11,330 nucleotides of DNA from positions 580,075 to 591,404 of the forward strand of contig MU646413.1 in assembly GCA_026770585.1 (NCBI GenBank), read 5' to 3'. A model generated the notes under the pieces. It was not told the DNA's origin, did no database searches, and worked only from the letters and a program-made list of their open reading frames with translations. Below, in pieces: positions 9,201 to 11,315 of the stretch (positions within the stretch are counted from its first letter, which is position 1; every line of letters starts with the position of its first letter). The DNA is from Baffinella frigidus (Eukaryota; Cryptophyceae; Cryptomonadales; Baffinellaceae). The translations under genes were made by a program, and so were the position numbers.

Positions 9201-11315
9201 CCGAGAATGCTAGAGGGGCCTATTTAAAACCGATGTGCTTTTAAAAGTGGGCATTTGTGTAGTAACTTTCGTTGAATGGTCACGTGACTCTGCTCAAATT
9301 GCACAGTCAGGAGGTTGCTTTGCCTTATCCTGGTACAAATATTTACAACCCCACATGTAAATAGGCCCCTCTAGCATTCTCGAGTGGAGAGACCTTTACA
9401 GGAAGACGAAGGAAAGGGTTTAATCAAGCAGAATAATGGGGAGGAGGGGGCTCGCCTGAAGTTTCATAGTTCACGACGCCTTCGTGAAGGAATAATGGCT
9501 CCAAGCCCTGGTACAAATTATGTACCACACATTGGGACACGACCCCAAAATACCCTTAATGGACATTTAATCCACTTCATGGTCTTGTCCATGGTCTTGT
9601 CCCATACAAAATTTGTACGGGGCTTGGAGCCATTATTCCTTCACGAAGGCGTCGGAAACTATTCAATTGCTTCACAGGGCATCTGGCGCACTCGCCCGGA
9701 CCGGCCTGACGGACTATCCTTAAGTTGACAAAACTGAGTTCGCGGTACAAATCCATCAACTTAAACCCTAACCCAGGATCACCTGGAGTTGCCTCACAAG
9801 CTCCGCGTGGTCGCTCACCTGCATCACGCACCGTGCTAAGTTGCTGTCGCCGTGATAAGTAGTCATCGCCGTGCTAAGTTGTTGCCACCGTGTTAAGTAG
9901 TCATCGCCGTGCTAAGTTGCCGTCGCCGTGATAAGTAGTCATCGCCGTGCTAAGTTGTTGCCACCGTGCTAAGTAGTCATCGCCGTGATAAGTGGTCGCG
10001 CTGGGACCCCATCTCCCGCGGTGCAAACCCTTCGTCTTACGGCTCACAGACTATTGGGTCACTCGACTTTAGGCTCGAGAGTAATACAGAAGAAGAAGAA
10101 GACGCAGAAGAAGAAAAAGGAGAAGAAGAGGAAGTACACAATCTGCCCGATAAGTTGATTTATCACGATAAGTGATTTATCGGGACGATAAGTTGATTTA
10201 TCGTCCCGGTACGAACCCTGCCCGGCCACTTAGCGTGTCTTTCTATTCGACCAAACATATGAAAATTACTACACACACGCTTACAATCGACATCTATTCG
10301 GTTCGCATGGATAGCCTCGTGTGGCACACGCACGGTTTTAAACGGGTTGTAAAGCCACCTACTGCTAGTTTTGCGCCAAGGCGCGTCCACAAATAAGTCC
10401 TCCTCTCACGTTGGCTCCACTTAGCAGCGGCCGAGTTCCTTTCACCCGGGATATCCGGGGGAAATGCGGTCATACTCCAATGCAAATGGATAAGATTCTA
10501 GTACAAATCGTTTAGATGGACTGTATCCGTGAAGCCCCCGGTGGCTGCTAAGTGCATAGGCTAACGGACTAAAAATGGGGTAGTTAGGCCTACGGTATTG
10601 ACTACGGTAGGCCGTAGGGGCCTAGGGGGGCTCCTACGAAAAACCCCACGGCCTACCTTAGGTAATACCGTAGGCCTAACTACCCCATTTTGGGGGGCTC
10701 CTACGAAAAACCCTACGGCCTACCGTAGGTAATACCGTAGGCCTAACTACCCTGTTTTTAGTCCATTACCATATTCAAGTGGTTCAGACAACAGTCGCAC
10801 ACGTGACTCCGACCCACGCCAGAGTCTCCGAAGGGATTGCCAAAAGTCGATTCCCCTTCGGGCAGGGATTTTCAAAAGTCAACCAGCGCACTGAGATGCG
10901 GGCTACGAAGGGATTTTCGGCCCAAATCGGGCCACCTTTCTGTTATCTTACCCGTAGGAAACCCTCTATGTCCCTACGGGTTGCCTACCGCAGGGTCCTA
11001 GGTCTTATCGCATAGGGGTGACCCAAAATCTCTTCGAAGTCCGCTGTGTGGCTAACGACCGCGTGTGTATATCTCATTTTTAACAAGTGGGGTTTCACCA
11101 GAGCCCGTGACAACATCCATACTGGTACAAGCGTGTTTTAAAACCCGTTTTTTACCGATTCCGTTGTACGACGTAAAATCCTTTTATACATAGGGTTTCA
11201 CCGCAAAGTTCCACGTCCGGGTGGTGTCGTCGTAGACGCGTGACGCGAACGTTTTGAAGACGTTGATCACCGCTAGCGAGTAGCGGCAGCTCGCCGCTAT
11301 CCGCCAGCTGGCAAC
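144..11315 (-). CDS. SMARCAL1: SMARCAL1/HARP-like SNF2 annealing helicase, 9 exons, partial at both ends
   Basis: Joined exons are 11315-11190, 7552-7472, 6037-5908, 4563-4514, 3612-3526, 2309-2247, 1427-1369, 1067-1013 and 225-144. They give 244 codons plus one base with no stop. In order they show a HARP domain (residues 1-42), a linker (43-69), FQREG (about 95-99), DEMGLGKT (114-121), PSSLR, ISYDL, DEAH (206-209) and TGTP (236-239). This is the order of SMARCAL1 proteins, which bind RPA-coated forked DNA and re-anneal strands in the nucleus using ATP. The HARP domain favours SMARCAL1 over ZRANB3 or other SNF2 proteins. Junction phases agree (0, 0, 1, 0, 0, 0, 2, 0) and every intron is GT-AG. 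The first link, HARP exon to exon 7552-7472, is the least certain: a stronger acceptor at 7586 would change phase, so a small exon may be missing there. The second helicase lobe and both gene ends are outside the window. Confidence 0.9.
293..365. repeat. Direct repeat, copy 1 (partner 903-975)
   Basis: About 70 bp starting CCTTTTCCTCGACCGC is nearly identical to 903-975. Both copies lie in the intron between the DEAH and TGTP exons. On the sense strand each copy precedes exon-like sequence: the GEAR copy in one case and a fully decayed stretch before the TGTP exon in the other. The remainder, 366-632, shows only a short TACATG-rich stretch and nothing else that I recognise. Confidence 0.9.
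633..841. mobile_element. MITE-like element with about 45-bp terminal inverted repeats
   Basis: The arm from 633 (CTATTGTCGAAATGGGCT...) matches the reverse complement of 795-841 over about 45 bases, with one small gap and two or three mismatches. The 110-bp centre has no coding sequence. No clear target duplication is visible. It lies in the DEAH-TGTP intron. Confidence 0.8.
853..905 (-). pseudogene. Decayed copy of the DEAH exon (GEAR)
   Basis: The minus strand reads VVAGEARFLKNEDA, clearly related to VVADEAHFLKN in the exon at 1067-1013. Asp and His of the Walker B box are lost, and there is no good donor after it. It lies downstream of the intact exon, inside the following intron, so it is read here as a dead duplicate and not as the gene's motif II. 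Confidence 0.85.
903..975. repeat. Direct repeat, copy 2 (partner 293-365)
   Basis: This matches 293-365 with a few substitutions. Together with the adjoining decayed DEAH copy it shows that a block of this intron was duplicated. Confidence 0.9.
1013..1067 (-). CDS. SMARCAL1: Exon: Walker B / motif II (DEAH) of the SMARCAL1-like gene
   Basis: After one base that completes a glycine, 18 codons read FGVVVADEAHFLKNKTAQ. DEAH is the Walker B box that coordinates magnesium and activates water for ATP hydrolysis; F-L-K-N after it is typical of SNF2 proteins. The acceptor is GAATCAG before 1067 and the donor is GTACGC at 1012. The six residues between LKN and KAILPL after splicing match family spacing. 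A decayed copy with GEAR in place of DEAH lies downstream at about 905-853. Confidence 0.93.
1071..1366 (+). repeat. Telomere-like heptamer array that makes up an intron
   Basis: TTTAGGG and its variants fill the 301-nt intron between the ISYDL and DEAH exons. Positions 1287-1342 hold eight exact TTTCGGG units. The G-rich strand is plus, so the gene's own strand is C-rich (CCCTAAA), which supplies repeated CTAAAC branch-like sites and ends in CCCTGAATCAG at the acceptor. Confidence 0.95.
1369..1427 (-). CDS. SMARCAL1: Exon: ISYDL segment of the SMARCAL1-like gene
   Basis: Nineteen codons plus two bases read VTIISYDLVPKFLASIAEK. The I-(I/V)-S-(Y/F)-D-L strand sits just before motif II in SMARCAL1 and its relatives. 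The acceptor is GTAACCAG before 1427 and the donor is GTTTGG at 1368, the same hexamer as after the FQREG exon. The exon is an island inside telomere-like TTTAGGG repeats that form the introns on both sides. Its phase-2 end is completed by the G that starts the next exon. Confidence 0.92.
1434..1735 (+). repeat. Telomere-like heptamer array with locally homogenised variants
   Basis: This is degenerate TTTAGGG sequence with pure runs of TTTCAGG (1445-1465, three units) and TTTATGG (1611-1652, six units). It lies in the intron between the DVNVI and ISYDL exons, again C-rich on the sense strand. Confidence 0.95.
1765..1817. mobile_element. Short palindromic element, TAGGGAATTGGAGCC family
   Basis: This is a 53-bp element with inverted ends TAGGGAACTGGAGCC and GGCTCCAATTCCCTA. 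Related elements are at 6238-6294, 6428-6484 and 6839-6899. The part from 1818 to 2082 has no gene; it holds a weak inverted pair (GCTAGCTCTGTC near 1845, GGCAGAGCTAGT near 1964) and a GTCAACCCGACTGAGGCAG stretch similar to 8434-8455. Confidence 0.75.
2083..2221 (+). mobile_element. MITE family A (CCACTTAGCAGC), copy 1
   Basis: This is a 139-bp element with ends CCACTTAGCAGC and GCTGCTAAGTGG. Its interior includes GGATAAGATTCTAGTACAAA and is shared with 10417-10554 and, inverted, 7954-8091. It lies 13 bp from the longer possible end of the DVNVI exon. No clear target duplication is seen. Confidence 0.9.
2247..2309 (-). CDS. SMARCAL1: Exon: segment between motifs Ia and II (DVNVI) of the SMARCAL1-like gene
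   Basis: Twenty-one codons read DLAEEDVNVIMKGNDKI and then NSKP. This fits the stretch after the WLP end of the motif Ia exon, where family members have a short acidic turn, I-N-V-V and a G-x-D. The acceptor is ACCTGCAG before 2309. I chose the donor GTCGAT at 2246 because it leaves the spacing to ISYDL seen in the family. A second GT at 2234 would add four codons in the same phase. A head copy with an intact TAG acceptor lies at 2436-2404. Confidence 0.85.
2328..2520 (+). repeat. Telomere-like array with an embedded exon-head copy
   Basis: Degenerate TTTAGGG sequence lies on both sides of the decayed head copy of the DVNVI exon at 2404-2436. It forms the 3' part of the intron between the PSSLR and DVNVI exons. 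Confidence 0.9.
2404..2436 (-). pseudogene. Partial copy of the head of the DVNVI exon
   Basis: After the acceptor-like ACGTGTAG the minus strand reads DLDEDDVNVII, against DLAEEDVNVIM in the exon at 2309. It then runs into telomere-like repeat with no donor. It lies upstream of its parent exon. Confidence 0.85.
2583..2772 (+). mobile_element. MITE family B (CCACTCGAGGCT), copy 1, 2-bp target duplication CA
   Basis: This is a 190-bp element with inverted ends that begin CCACTCGAGGCT and share about 25 bases. It is flanked by CA on both sides. It matches 8622-8833 in the opposite direction along most of its length. Confidence 0.9.
2774..2830 (+). repeat. Fragment related to the left end of element 2923-3223
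   Basis: CGCCAGATTCTTGGAAGGGG and then CGCCAAAAGTCAATTTC are nearly the same as 2927-2965, and also as 10817-10855. No matching right end is seen. The stretch from 2831 to 2922 holds nothing that I recognise. Confidence 0.75.
2923..3223. mobile_element. MITE-like element with CCACGCCAGAGT ends, 2-bp target duplication CA
   Basis: This is a 301-bp element with 12-bp perfect terminal inverted repeats, flanked by CA on each side. Inside is a second perfect 24-bp inverted pair (2972-2995 and 3099-3122, GAGTATTTTCCGAAAATACG...) and a hairpin at 3167-3190 with 11-bp arms and a 2-base centre. It has no coding sequence. Confidence 0.88.
3253..3295 (-). repeat. Short telomere-like tract, opposite orientation
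   Basis: CCCTAA-type repeats with the C-rich strand on plus, opposite to the arrays at 1071-2520. A similar short tract is at 3461-3488. These two are G-rich on the gene's strand. Confidence 0.75.
3292..3396. mobile_element. 105-bp element with 17-bp perfect inverted ends
   Basis: The ends TATCCCTTAAGTGGCCA and TGGCCACTTAAGGGATA are perfect reverse complements. ACCCT flanks the core on both sides and could be a 5-bp target duplication, but the flank is telomere-like, so this may be chance. The interior has CTACCGTAGGGTCCTAGG and a perfect hairpin at 3361-3378 (CCGGTCAA, AG, TTGACCGG). Confidence 0.85.
3417..3455. repeat. Dispersed inverted repeat, left arm (partner 3851-3887)
   Basis: CACTCGGTGTATGTTTACCT and the following bases are the reverse complement of 3851-3887 with one or two mismatches. 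The pair encloses the PSSLR exon and its two head copies. The transcript could fold back around this exon. Confidence 0.85.
3526..3612 (-). CDS. SMARCAL1: Exon: motif Ia (PSSLR) of the SMARCAL1-like gene
   Basis: Twenty-nine codons begin VYRAEWPLLIIAPSSLR and end EILKWLP. This follows IQALAIAT directly in SNF2 proteins of this group, and the P-S-S-L-R loop is motif Ia, which contacts DNA. The acceptor is GTCTCAG before 3612 and the donor is GTGCGT at 3525, both good matches to consensus. Phase 0 at both ends fits its neighbours. Two shorter copies of its head lie upstream at 3683-3660 and 3800-3764. Confidence 0.93.
3660..3683 (-). pseudogene. Short copy of the head of the PSSLR exon
   Basis: After an intact CTCAG acceptor the minus strand reads VYRKWLLK, a shortened match to VYRAEWPLL. 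It is part of a tandem duplication of about 76 bp (3593-3740) that also repeats GGGGCCTCT and an AAAAAGAGCTC palindrome. Confidence 0.75.
3764..3800 (-). pseudogene. Copy of the head of the PSSLR exon
   Basis: The minus strand reads VYREEWPLLIIA, nearly identical to the exon head at 3612, then diverges. The acceptor AG is lost (CCCGG precedes it). It lies upstream of the parent exon. Confidence 0.88.
3851..3887. repeat. Dispersed inverted repeat, right arm (partner 3417-3455)
   Basis: GGCGTGTGTTTCAGGTGAAC and the following bases are the complement of the left arm near 3417. It ends just before the MITE at 3895. Confidence 0.85.
3895..4033. mobile_element. MITE family E (CCACACGGYGGGCTACGA), copy 1
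   Basis: This is a 139-bp element. The ends CCACACGGTGGGCTACGAGG and the reverse complement of TTCGTAGTCCACCGTGTGG match with few changes. Its interior differs from the other family members. Confidence 0.8.
4036..4115 (+). repeat. Degenerate TTCAGGG/TAGGG tract
   Basis: A short G-rich telomere-like tract interrupted by a run of seven C. It joins the MITE at 3895-4033 to the minisatellite. Confidence 0.7.
4139..4533 (-). repeat. Minisatellite of about 13 units seeded by an exon-donor junction
   Basis: Units of about 30 bp have the sense-strand form GCCGTTTCGCTATCGCCACG followed by GTRAGCCCC. The last unit at the high end is the 3' part of the GLGKT exon itself (GCTATCGCCACG, then GTGGGC). 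One unit near 4325-4346 also keeps the preceding exon bases in decayed form. A block of about four units is duplicated. Sense-strand GTAAGC at 4449 and GTGAGC in other units look like splice donors. Open reading frames here are repeat translations. Confidence 0.9.
4514..4563 (-). CDS. SMARCAL1: Exon: Walker A / motif I (DEMGLGKT) of the SMARCAL1-like gene
   Basis: This 50-nt exon completes the glycine begun in the previous exon and reads GDEMGLGKTIQALAIAT. GLGKT is the P-loop that binds ATP phosphates in SNF2 ATPases, with Lys at window residue 120. The acceptor is GGTACAG before 4563 and the donor is GTGGGC at 4513. Its last 20 bases are the seed of the minisatellite downstream (4139-4513), where related units carry GTAAGC or GTGAGC, closer to a consensus donor than the real one. 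Confidence 0.93.
4643..4662 (-). repeat. Second copy of the acceptor stretch before the GLGKT exon
   Basis: The minus strand reads GCTGTGGGGTACAGGGG, close to GCTGGGGTACAGGGG at the true acceptor (4575-4561). It looks like an acceptor-side duplicate without exon sequence after it. Confidence 0.6.
4726..4886. mobile_element. MITE family E, copy 2
   Basis: This is a 161-bp element. The ends CCACACGGCGGGCTACGAAGG and CTTCGAAGTCCGCTGTGTGG are inverted repeats. The interior carries CCCTACGGGTTGCCTACCGT and then AGGGTCCTAGG. The right half matches 10968-11051 closely. Confidence 0.9.
4962..5029 (-). pseudogene. Broken copy of the FQREG exon tail, number 1
   Basis: The minus strand reads ALMPF, a TGA stop, then REGCIFSIAHGGRSLL. 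The glutamine of the Q-like motif is replaced by the stop. It lies downstream of the intact exon. A GTTTTC stretch follows where the donor would be. Confidence 0.88.
5076..5312. repeat. TTGTACAG 8-bp tandem array
   Basis: About 25-30 units are present, best from 5135 to 5246; the right end decays to TTGTAGAG. Each unit contains the palindrome TGTACA, so both strands look alike and can fold. An 8-bp unit without stops keeps all six frames open, which explains the 113- and 116-codon frames on opposite strands. Confidence 0.97.
5342..5393 (-). pseudogene. Broken copy of the FQREG exon tail, number 2
   Basis: The minus strand reads FQREGCI, then diverges with a frameshift, but keeps GCGCTCATCG followed by the donor-like GTCAGC at the same place as the real exon end. 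Confidence 0.82.
5497..5570 (-). pseudogene. Broken copy of the FQREG exon tail, number 3
   Basis: It has ALMPFQ, a short insertion that shifts the frame, then REGCIFAIAHGGRELIG and the exact donor GTTTGG. It lies next to a truncated family E element. Confidence 0.87.
5572..5675. mobile_element. MITE family E, truncated copy
   Basis: CAGCGGGCTACCAAGGAATTT and then GTCCCTACGGATTGCCTACC match the left end and core of 4726-4886. The right terminal repeat is missing. Confidence 0.7.
5725..5785 (-). pseudogene. Broken copy of the FQREG exon tail, number 4
   Basis: The minus strand reads FQREGCIFAIAHGG and then CVLIG, with an open frame and a donor-like GTACAC. It lacks the exon head and any acceptor. 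The conserved arginine is replaced by cysteine. Confidence 0.87.
5908..6037 (-). CDS. SMARCAL1: Exon: linker plus Q-like motif (FQREG) of the SMARCAL1-like gene
   Basis: The exon is 130 nt: 43 codons plus the first base of a glycine. It reads LKTLPPEIDEALMPFQREG and then FALAHGGRALIG, the block just before Walker A in SMARCAL1-type helicases, where FQ-x-x-G contacts adenine. The acceptor is CGTCAG before ATG at 6037; this ATG is an internal methionine, not a start. The donor is GTTTGG at 5907. The phase-1 end joins exactly to the phase-1 start at 4563 to give GGRALIGDEMGLGKT. Three copies of its first half lie upstream and four broken copies of its second half lie downstream; only this copy is whole. 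Confidence 0.93.
6064..6118 (+). repeat. GTTGAC/GTCAAC short element, copy 1
   Basis: AAGTTGACGGATTCGTACCG ... ACGTCAACTTGAGAATAGTCC is shared with 6491-6548, 8395-8439 and, inverted, 9705-9767. It is part of a direct repeat of about 122 bp (6060-6180 and 6489-6610) that also contains an exon-head copy. Confidence 0.8.
6129..6177 (-). pseudogene. Copy of the head of the FQREG exon, number 1
   Basis: After GTTCAG the minus strand reads MDALRLEALKTLPPEI and then a TAG stop. It lacks the three residues SVV that the exon has. It lies upstream of the exon at 6037. Confidence 0.88.
6191..6226. repeat. AT-rich palindromic stretch
   Basis: GATTTAATTTAAATC overlaps ATTTAAATC units that can pair in several ways. 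Similar GATTTAATTTA occurs near 6641. Confidence 0.6.
6238..6294. mobile_element. Short palindromic element, TAGGGAATTGGAGCC family, diverged
   Basis: TAGAATTTTGGAGCC and GGCTCCAATTCGCTA form the ends. It has the same layout as 1765-1817. Confidence 0.7.
6318..6380 (-). pseudogene. Copy of the head of the FQREG exon, number 2
   Basis: After ACGTCAG the minus strand reads MDALRLEASVVLKTLPPDIA, the closest head copy to the intact exon, and then diverges before the FQREG part. Confidence 0.88.
6428..6484. mobile_element. Short palindromic element, TAGGGAATTGGAGCC family
   Basis: GTAGGGAATTGGTTGGAGCC and GGCCCCAATTTCCTA form the ends, with CTTTTCTGAAGGAAAG inside. Confidence 0.72.
6491..6548 (+). 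repeat. GTTGAC/GTCAAC short element, copy 2
   Basis: This is nearly identical to 6064-6118 and belongs to the same direct repeat. Confidence 0.8.
6559..6607 (-). pseudogene. Copy of the head of the FQREG exon, number 3
   Basis: It reads MDVLRLEALKTLPPEI then stop, nearly identical to 6129-6177, which shows that the head copy was itself copied with its flank. Confidence 0.88.
6706..6822. repeat. Inverted GGGGTATTTC pair with internal direct repeats
   Basis: GGGGTATTTC near 6710 and GAAATACCCC near 6810 are complementary. Between them TTCAAAAGTCATTTTT occurs twice, as does AATGGCTCAAATRCCAGCCA. It may be a small element. The part 6612-6705 holds only AT-rich and TCTCCGYCT repeats. Confidence 0.6.
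6839..6899. mobile_element. Short palindromic element, TAGGGAATTGGAGCC family
   Basis: The ends ATAGGGAAT and ATTCCCTAT are perfect; the interior has ATTTCTGAAAT. It is 61 bp. Confidence 0.75.
6955..7162. mobile_element. MITE family C (TA-GAGC...GGTAGGACTTG), copy 1
   Basis: This is a 208-bp element with inverted arms of about 72 bp and one mismatch, bounded by TA on each side as in Tc1/mariner insertions. It has a 64-bp AT-rich centre and no coding sequence. It shares the end motif with 7669-7858. The long, nearly identical arms suggest a recent insertion. Confidence 0.92.
7173..7370. mobile_element. MITE-like element with 28-bp perfect inverted ends
   Basis: Arms 7173-7200 and 7343-7370 (ATCTGGTTCTCTTCTGGTGG...) are perfect reverse complements. 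G runs of 8 and 12 flank it. The interior has CCCTACGGTAG and CCTAGG like family E, and an AGATCAAATC tandem near 7321-7345. Confidence 0.9.
7385..7411 (-). pseudogene. Copy of the tail of the linker exon
   Basis: The minus strand reads GEAEPPKS followed by the donor-like GTTCAC, matching REAEPPKN with GTTACC at 7472. It lies downstream of the exon. Confidence 0.75.
7472..7552 (-). CDS. SMARCAL1: Exon: post-HARP linker of the SMARCAL1-like gene
   Basis: It encodes 27 codons including LGSLVTVDVIKPEVLKALRE. The place and pattern (short hydrophobic strand, then a proline and a helix) resemble the segment between HARP and helicase core in SMARCAL1. The start at 7552 (acceptor ATTCCAG) keeps phase 0 with both neighbours. 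A much stronger acceptor ends at 7587, with a long pyrimidine tract and a CTAAC branch-like site at 7603-7599, and would add 34 nt. That start needs a phase-2 upstream exon that I could not find. The donor is AAC before GTTACC. A partial head copy lies at 8111-8092 and a partial tail copy at 7411-7385. Assignment rests on context more than on sequence identity. Confidence 0.6.
7587..7622 (-). promoter_or_regulatory. Strong splice-acceptor-like tract
   Basis: On the minus strand a run of pyrimidines (CCCCTTTCCCTCTTCTTCTC) leads to CTAAC and then TTTCTCCAG. It is the best acceptor in the window, but an exon from 7586 needs a phase-2 partner. It may mark a missing upstream exon, or it may help to define the acceptor at 7553. 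Confidence 0.6.
7669..7858. mobile_element. MITE family C, copy 2
   Basis: TAGAGCTATTCCGGTAGGAC and the following bases to GTTTTCGA are repeated in inverted form at the right end; the left arm has an 8-bp insertion. TA bounds both ends. The interior is different from copy 1. Confidence 0.9.
7954..8091 (-). mobile_element. MITE family A, copy 2 (inverted)
   Basis: This is a 138-bp element that matches the reverse complement of 10417-10554, with ATATCCG and CAATGCAAATGGATAAGAT shared. It abuts the head copy of the linker exon at 8092. Confidence 0.9.
8092..8111 (-). pseudogene. Copy of the head of the linker exon
   Basis: The minus strand reads ALGSLVT, identical in protein to the exon start at 7552, and is cut exactly by the end of the MITE at 8091. 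It lies upstream of the exon. The stretch 8112-8394 has no other recognisable feature except a hairpin at 8345-8363 (GCGCACC, GATTT, GGTGCGC) and a GTTAG branch-like site near 8263. Confidence 0.75.
8395..8439 (+). repeat. GTTGAC/GTCAAC short element, copy 3
   Basis: GTTGACAGATTTGGACCGC ... TGTCAACTTGAGGATAGTC corresponds to 6064-6118 with about a dozen changes. Confidence 0.75.
8523..8571 (+). repeat. TTTATGG heptamer array
   Basis: Seven exact units of the same telomere variant that forms six units at 1611-1652, 7 kb away. It follows a run of ten C. TTTCAGG and TTTCGGGG units follow. Confidence 0.97.
8622..8833 (-). mobile_element. MITE family B, copy 2 (inverted), 2-bp target duplication CC
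   Basis: This is a 212-bp element flanked by CC on both sides. It matches 2583-2772 in reverse. Its centre is a perfect 42-bp palindrome (8692-8733, TTGGTCACGTAGCTCAAGTTA and its complement) that copy 1 lacks; imperfect pairing extends to about 8685-8740. Confidence 0.92.
8853..9025. mobile_element. MITE-like element with CCACGCAAGAGTGTA ends, 2-bp target duplication TA
   Basis: This is a 173-bp element with 15-bp perfect inverted ends and TA on each side. The interior has an AGCCAGATCTGGCT palindrome near 8970. It has the same CCAC terminus as family B. The region 9026-9196 holds only a hairpin near 9120-9163 (AATGAAAAAGCCA, inner CCGGATTTCCGG). Confidence 0.88.
9197..9387. mobile_element. 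MITE family B, diverged member, 2-bp target duplication AG
   Basis: The arms 9197-9226 and 9358-9387 (CCACYCGAGAATGCTAGAGG...) differ at one of 30 positions. It is flanked by AG on both sides. Its interior keeps TGGTACAAATATTTACAACC and GTGTAGTAACTTTCGT, related to the other two copies. Confidence 0.9.
9467..9661. mobile_element. MITE-like element with about 52-bp inverted ends and possible TTCA duplication
   Basis: The arms 9467-9519 and 9610-9661 share GACGCCTTCGTGAAGGAATA and more with few changes. TTCA lies directly outside both ends. A 12-bp tandem (CATGGTCTTGTC twice, 9578-9601) is in the centre. Confidence 0.9.
9705..9767 (-). repeat. GTTGAC/GTCAAC short element, copy 4 (inverted)
   Basis: GACGGACTATCCTTAAGTTGAC ... 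GCGGTACAAATCCATCAAC reads in reverse as the same element as 6064-6118. Confidence 0.75.
9830..9992 (+). repeat. 19-bp minisatellite with a 76-bp higher-order unit
   Basis: Eight exact-length 19-bp units run from 9841 to 9992, with a partial one before. The even units are TAGTCATCGCCGTGCTAAG; the odd units alternate between TTGYYGTCGCCGTGATAAG and TTGTTGCCACCGTGYTAAG. Four units therefore form a 76-bp block that is present twice. Confidence 0.96.
10087..10136 (+). repeat. GAA-rich microsatellite
   Basis: Imperfect AGA/GAA repeats; on the gene strand this is a 50-base pyrimidine tract. No AG-bounded exon that fits the gene is visible after it. The stretch 9993-10086 shows nothing else. Confidence 0.9.
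10147..10207. repeat. Cluster of GATAAGTTGATTTATC hairpins
   Basis: Three overlapping foldbacks are present. The best is 10182-10207, GGGACGATAA and TTATCGTCCC with a 6-base loop. The outer pair CCCGATAA / TTATCGGG encloses the first. The part 10208-10416 is otherwise unassigned; ATGAAAATTACTACACAC near 10260 resembles the interior of family B. Confidence 0.85.
10417..10554 (+). mobile_element. MITE family A, copy 3
   Basis: This is a 138-bp element with ends CCACTTAGCAGC and GCTGCTAAGTG. It contains CCCGGGATATCCGGGGG and GGATAAGATTCTAGTACAAA like its relatives. No target duplication is visible. Confidence 0.9.
10562..10768. mobile_element. Foldback element with a duplicated right arm
   Basis: The left arm 10562-10620 and right arm 10711-10768 are inverted repeats with about five mismatches in 58 (TAACGGACTAAAAATGGGGT...). 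The right arm plus GGGGGGCTCCTACGAAAAACC is present twice in tandem (10626-10690 and 10691-10752). The transcript or DNA strand can fold in two alternative ways. Confidence 0.92.
10814..10857 (+). repeat. Fragment related to the left end of element 2923-3223
   Basis: CCACGCCAGAGTCTCCGAAGG and GCCAAAAGTCGATTCC match the left end of 2923-3223. It adjoins a family E element and lacks its own right end. Confidence 0.75.
10885..11051. mobile_element. MITE family E, copy with a decayed left end
   Basis: The right end CTTCGAAGTCCGCTGTGTGG and the core match 4726-4886 closely; the left end keeps GCGGGCTACGAAGG but not the CCACAC terminus. The stretch 11052-11189 between it and the HARP exon holds nothing recognisable. 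Confidence 0.82.
11190..11315 (-). CDS. SMARCAL1: Exon: HARP domain of the SMARCAL1-like gene
   Basis: This exon has 42 codons in phase 0. The residues YSLAVINVFK, SRVYD and TRTWNF match the HARP pattern of a hydrophobic strand, an FK helix, a YD pair and a W-x-F ending. The HARP domain is the DNA-structure-binding module that gives SMARCAL1 its annealing activity. The acceptor reads AAACCAG before 11315 and follows telomere-like CCCCAAACC. The donor GTATAA at 11189 precedes an in-frame stop TAA, so the exon must end near here; GTGAAA a few codons earlier is an alternative donor in the same phase. Earlier exons lie beyond the right edge. No decayed copy of this exon was seen, unlike most of the others. 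Confidence 0.85.

Noticed and set aside
9384-9728. Plus-strand frame of 114 codons
   Set aside because: It reads through the arms of the inverted-repeat element 9467-9661; similar frames appear on the opposite strand. It has no domain.
9830-9992. CRISPR array
   Set aside because: The 19-bp units are directly adjacent with no unique spacers, in a eukaryotic intron.
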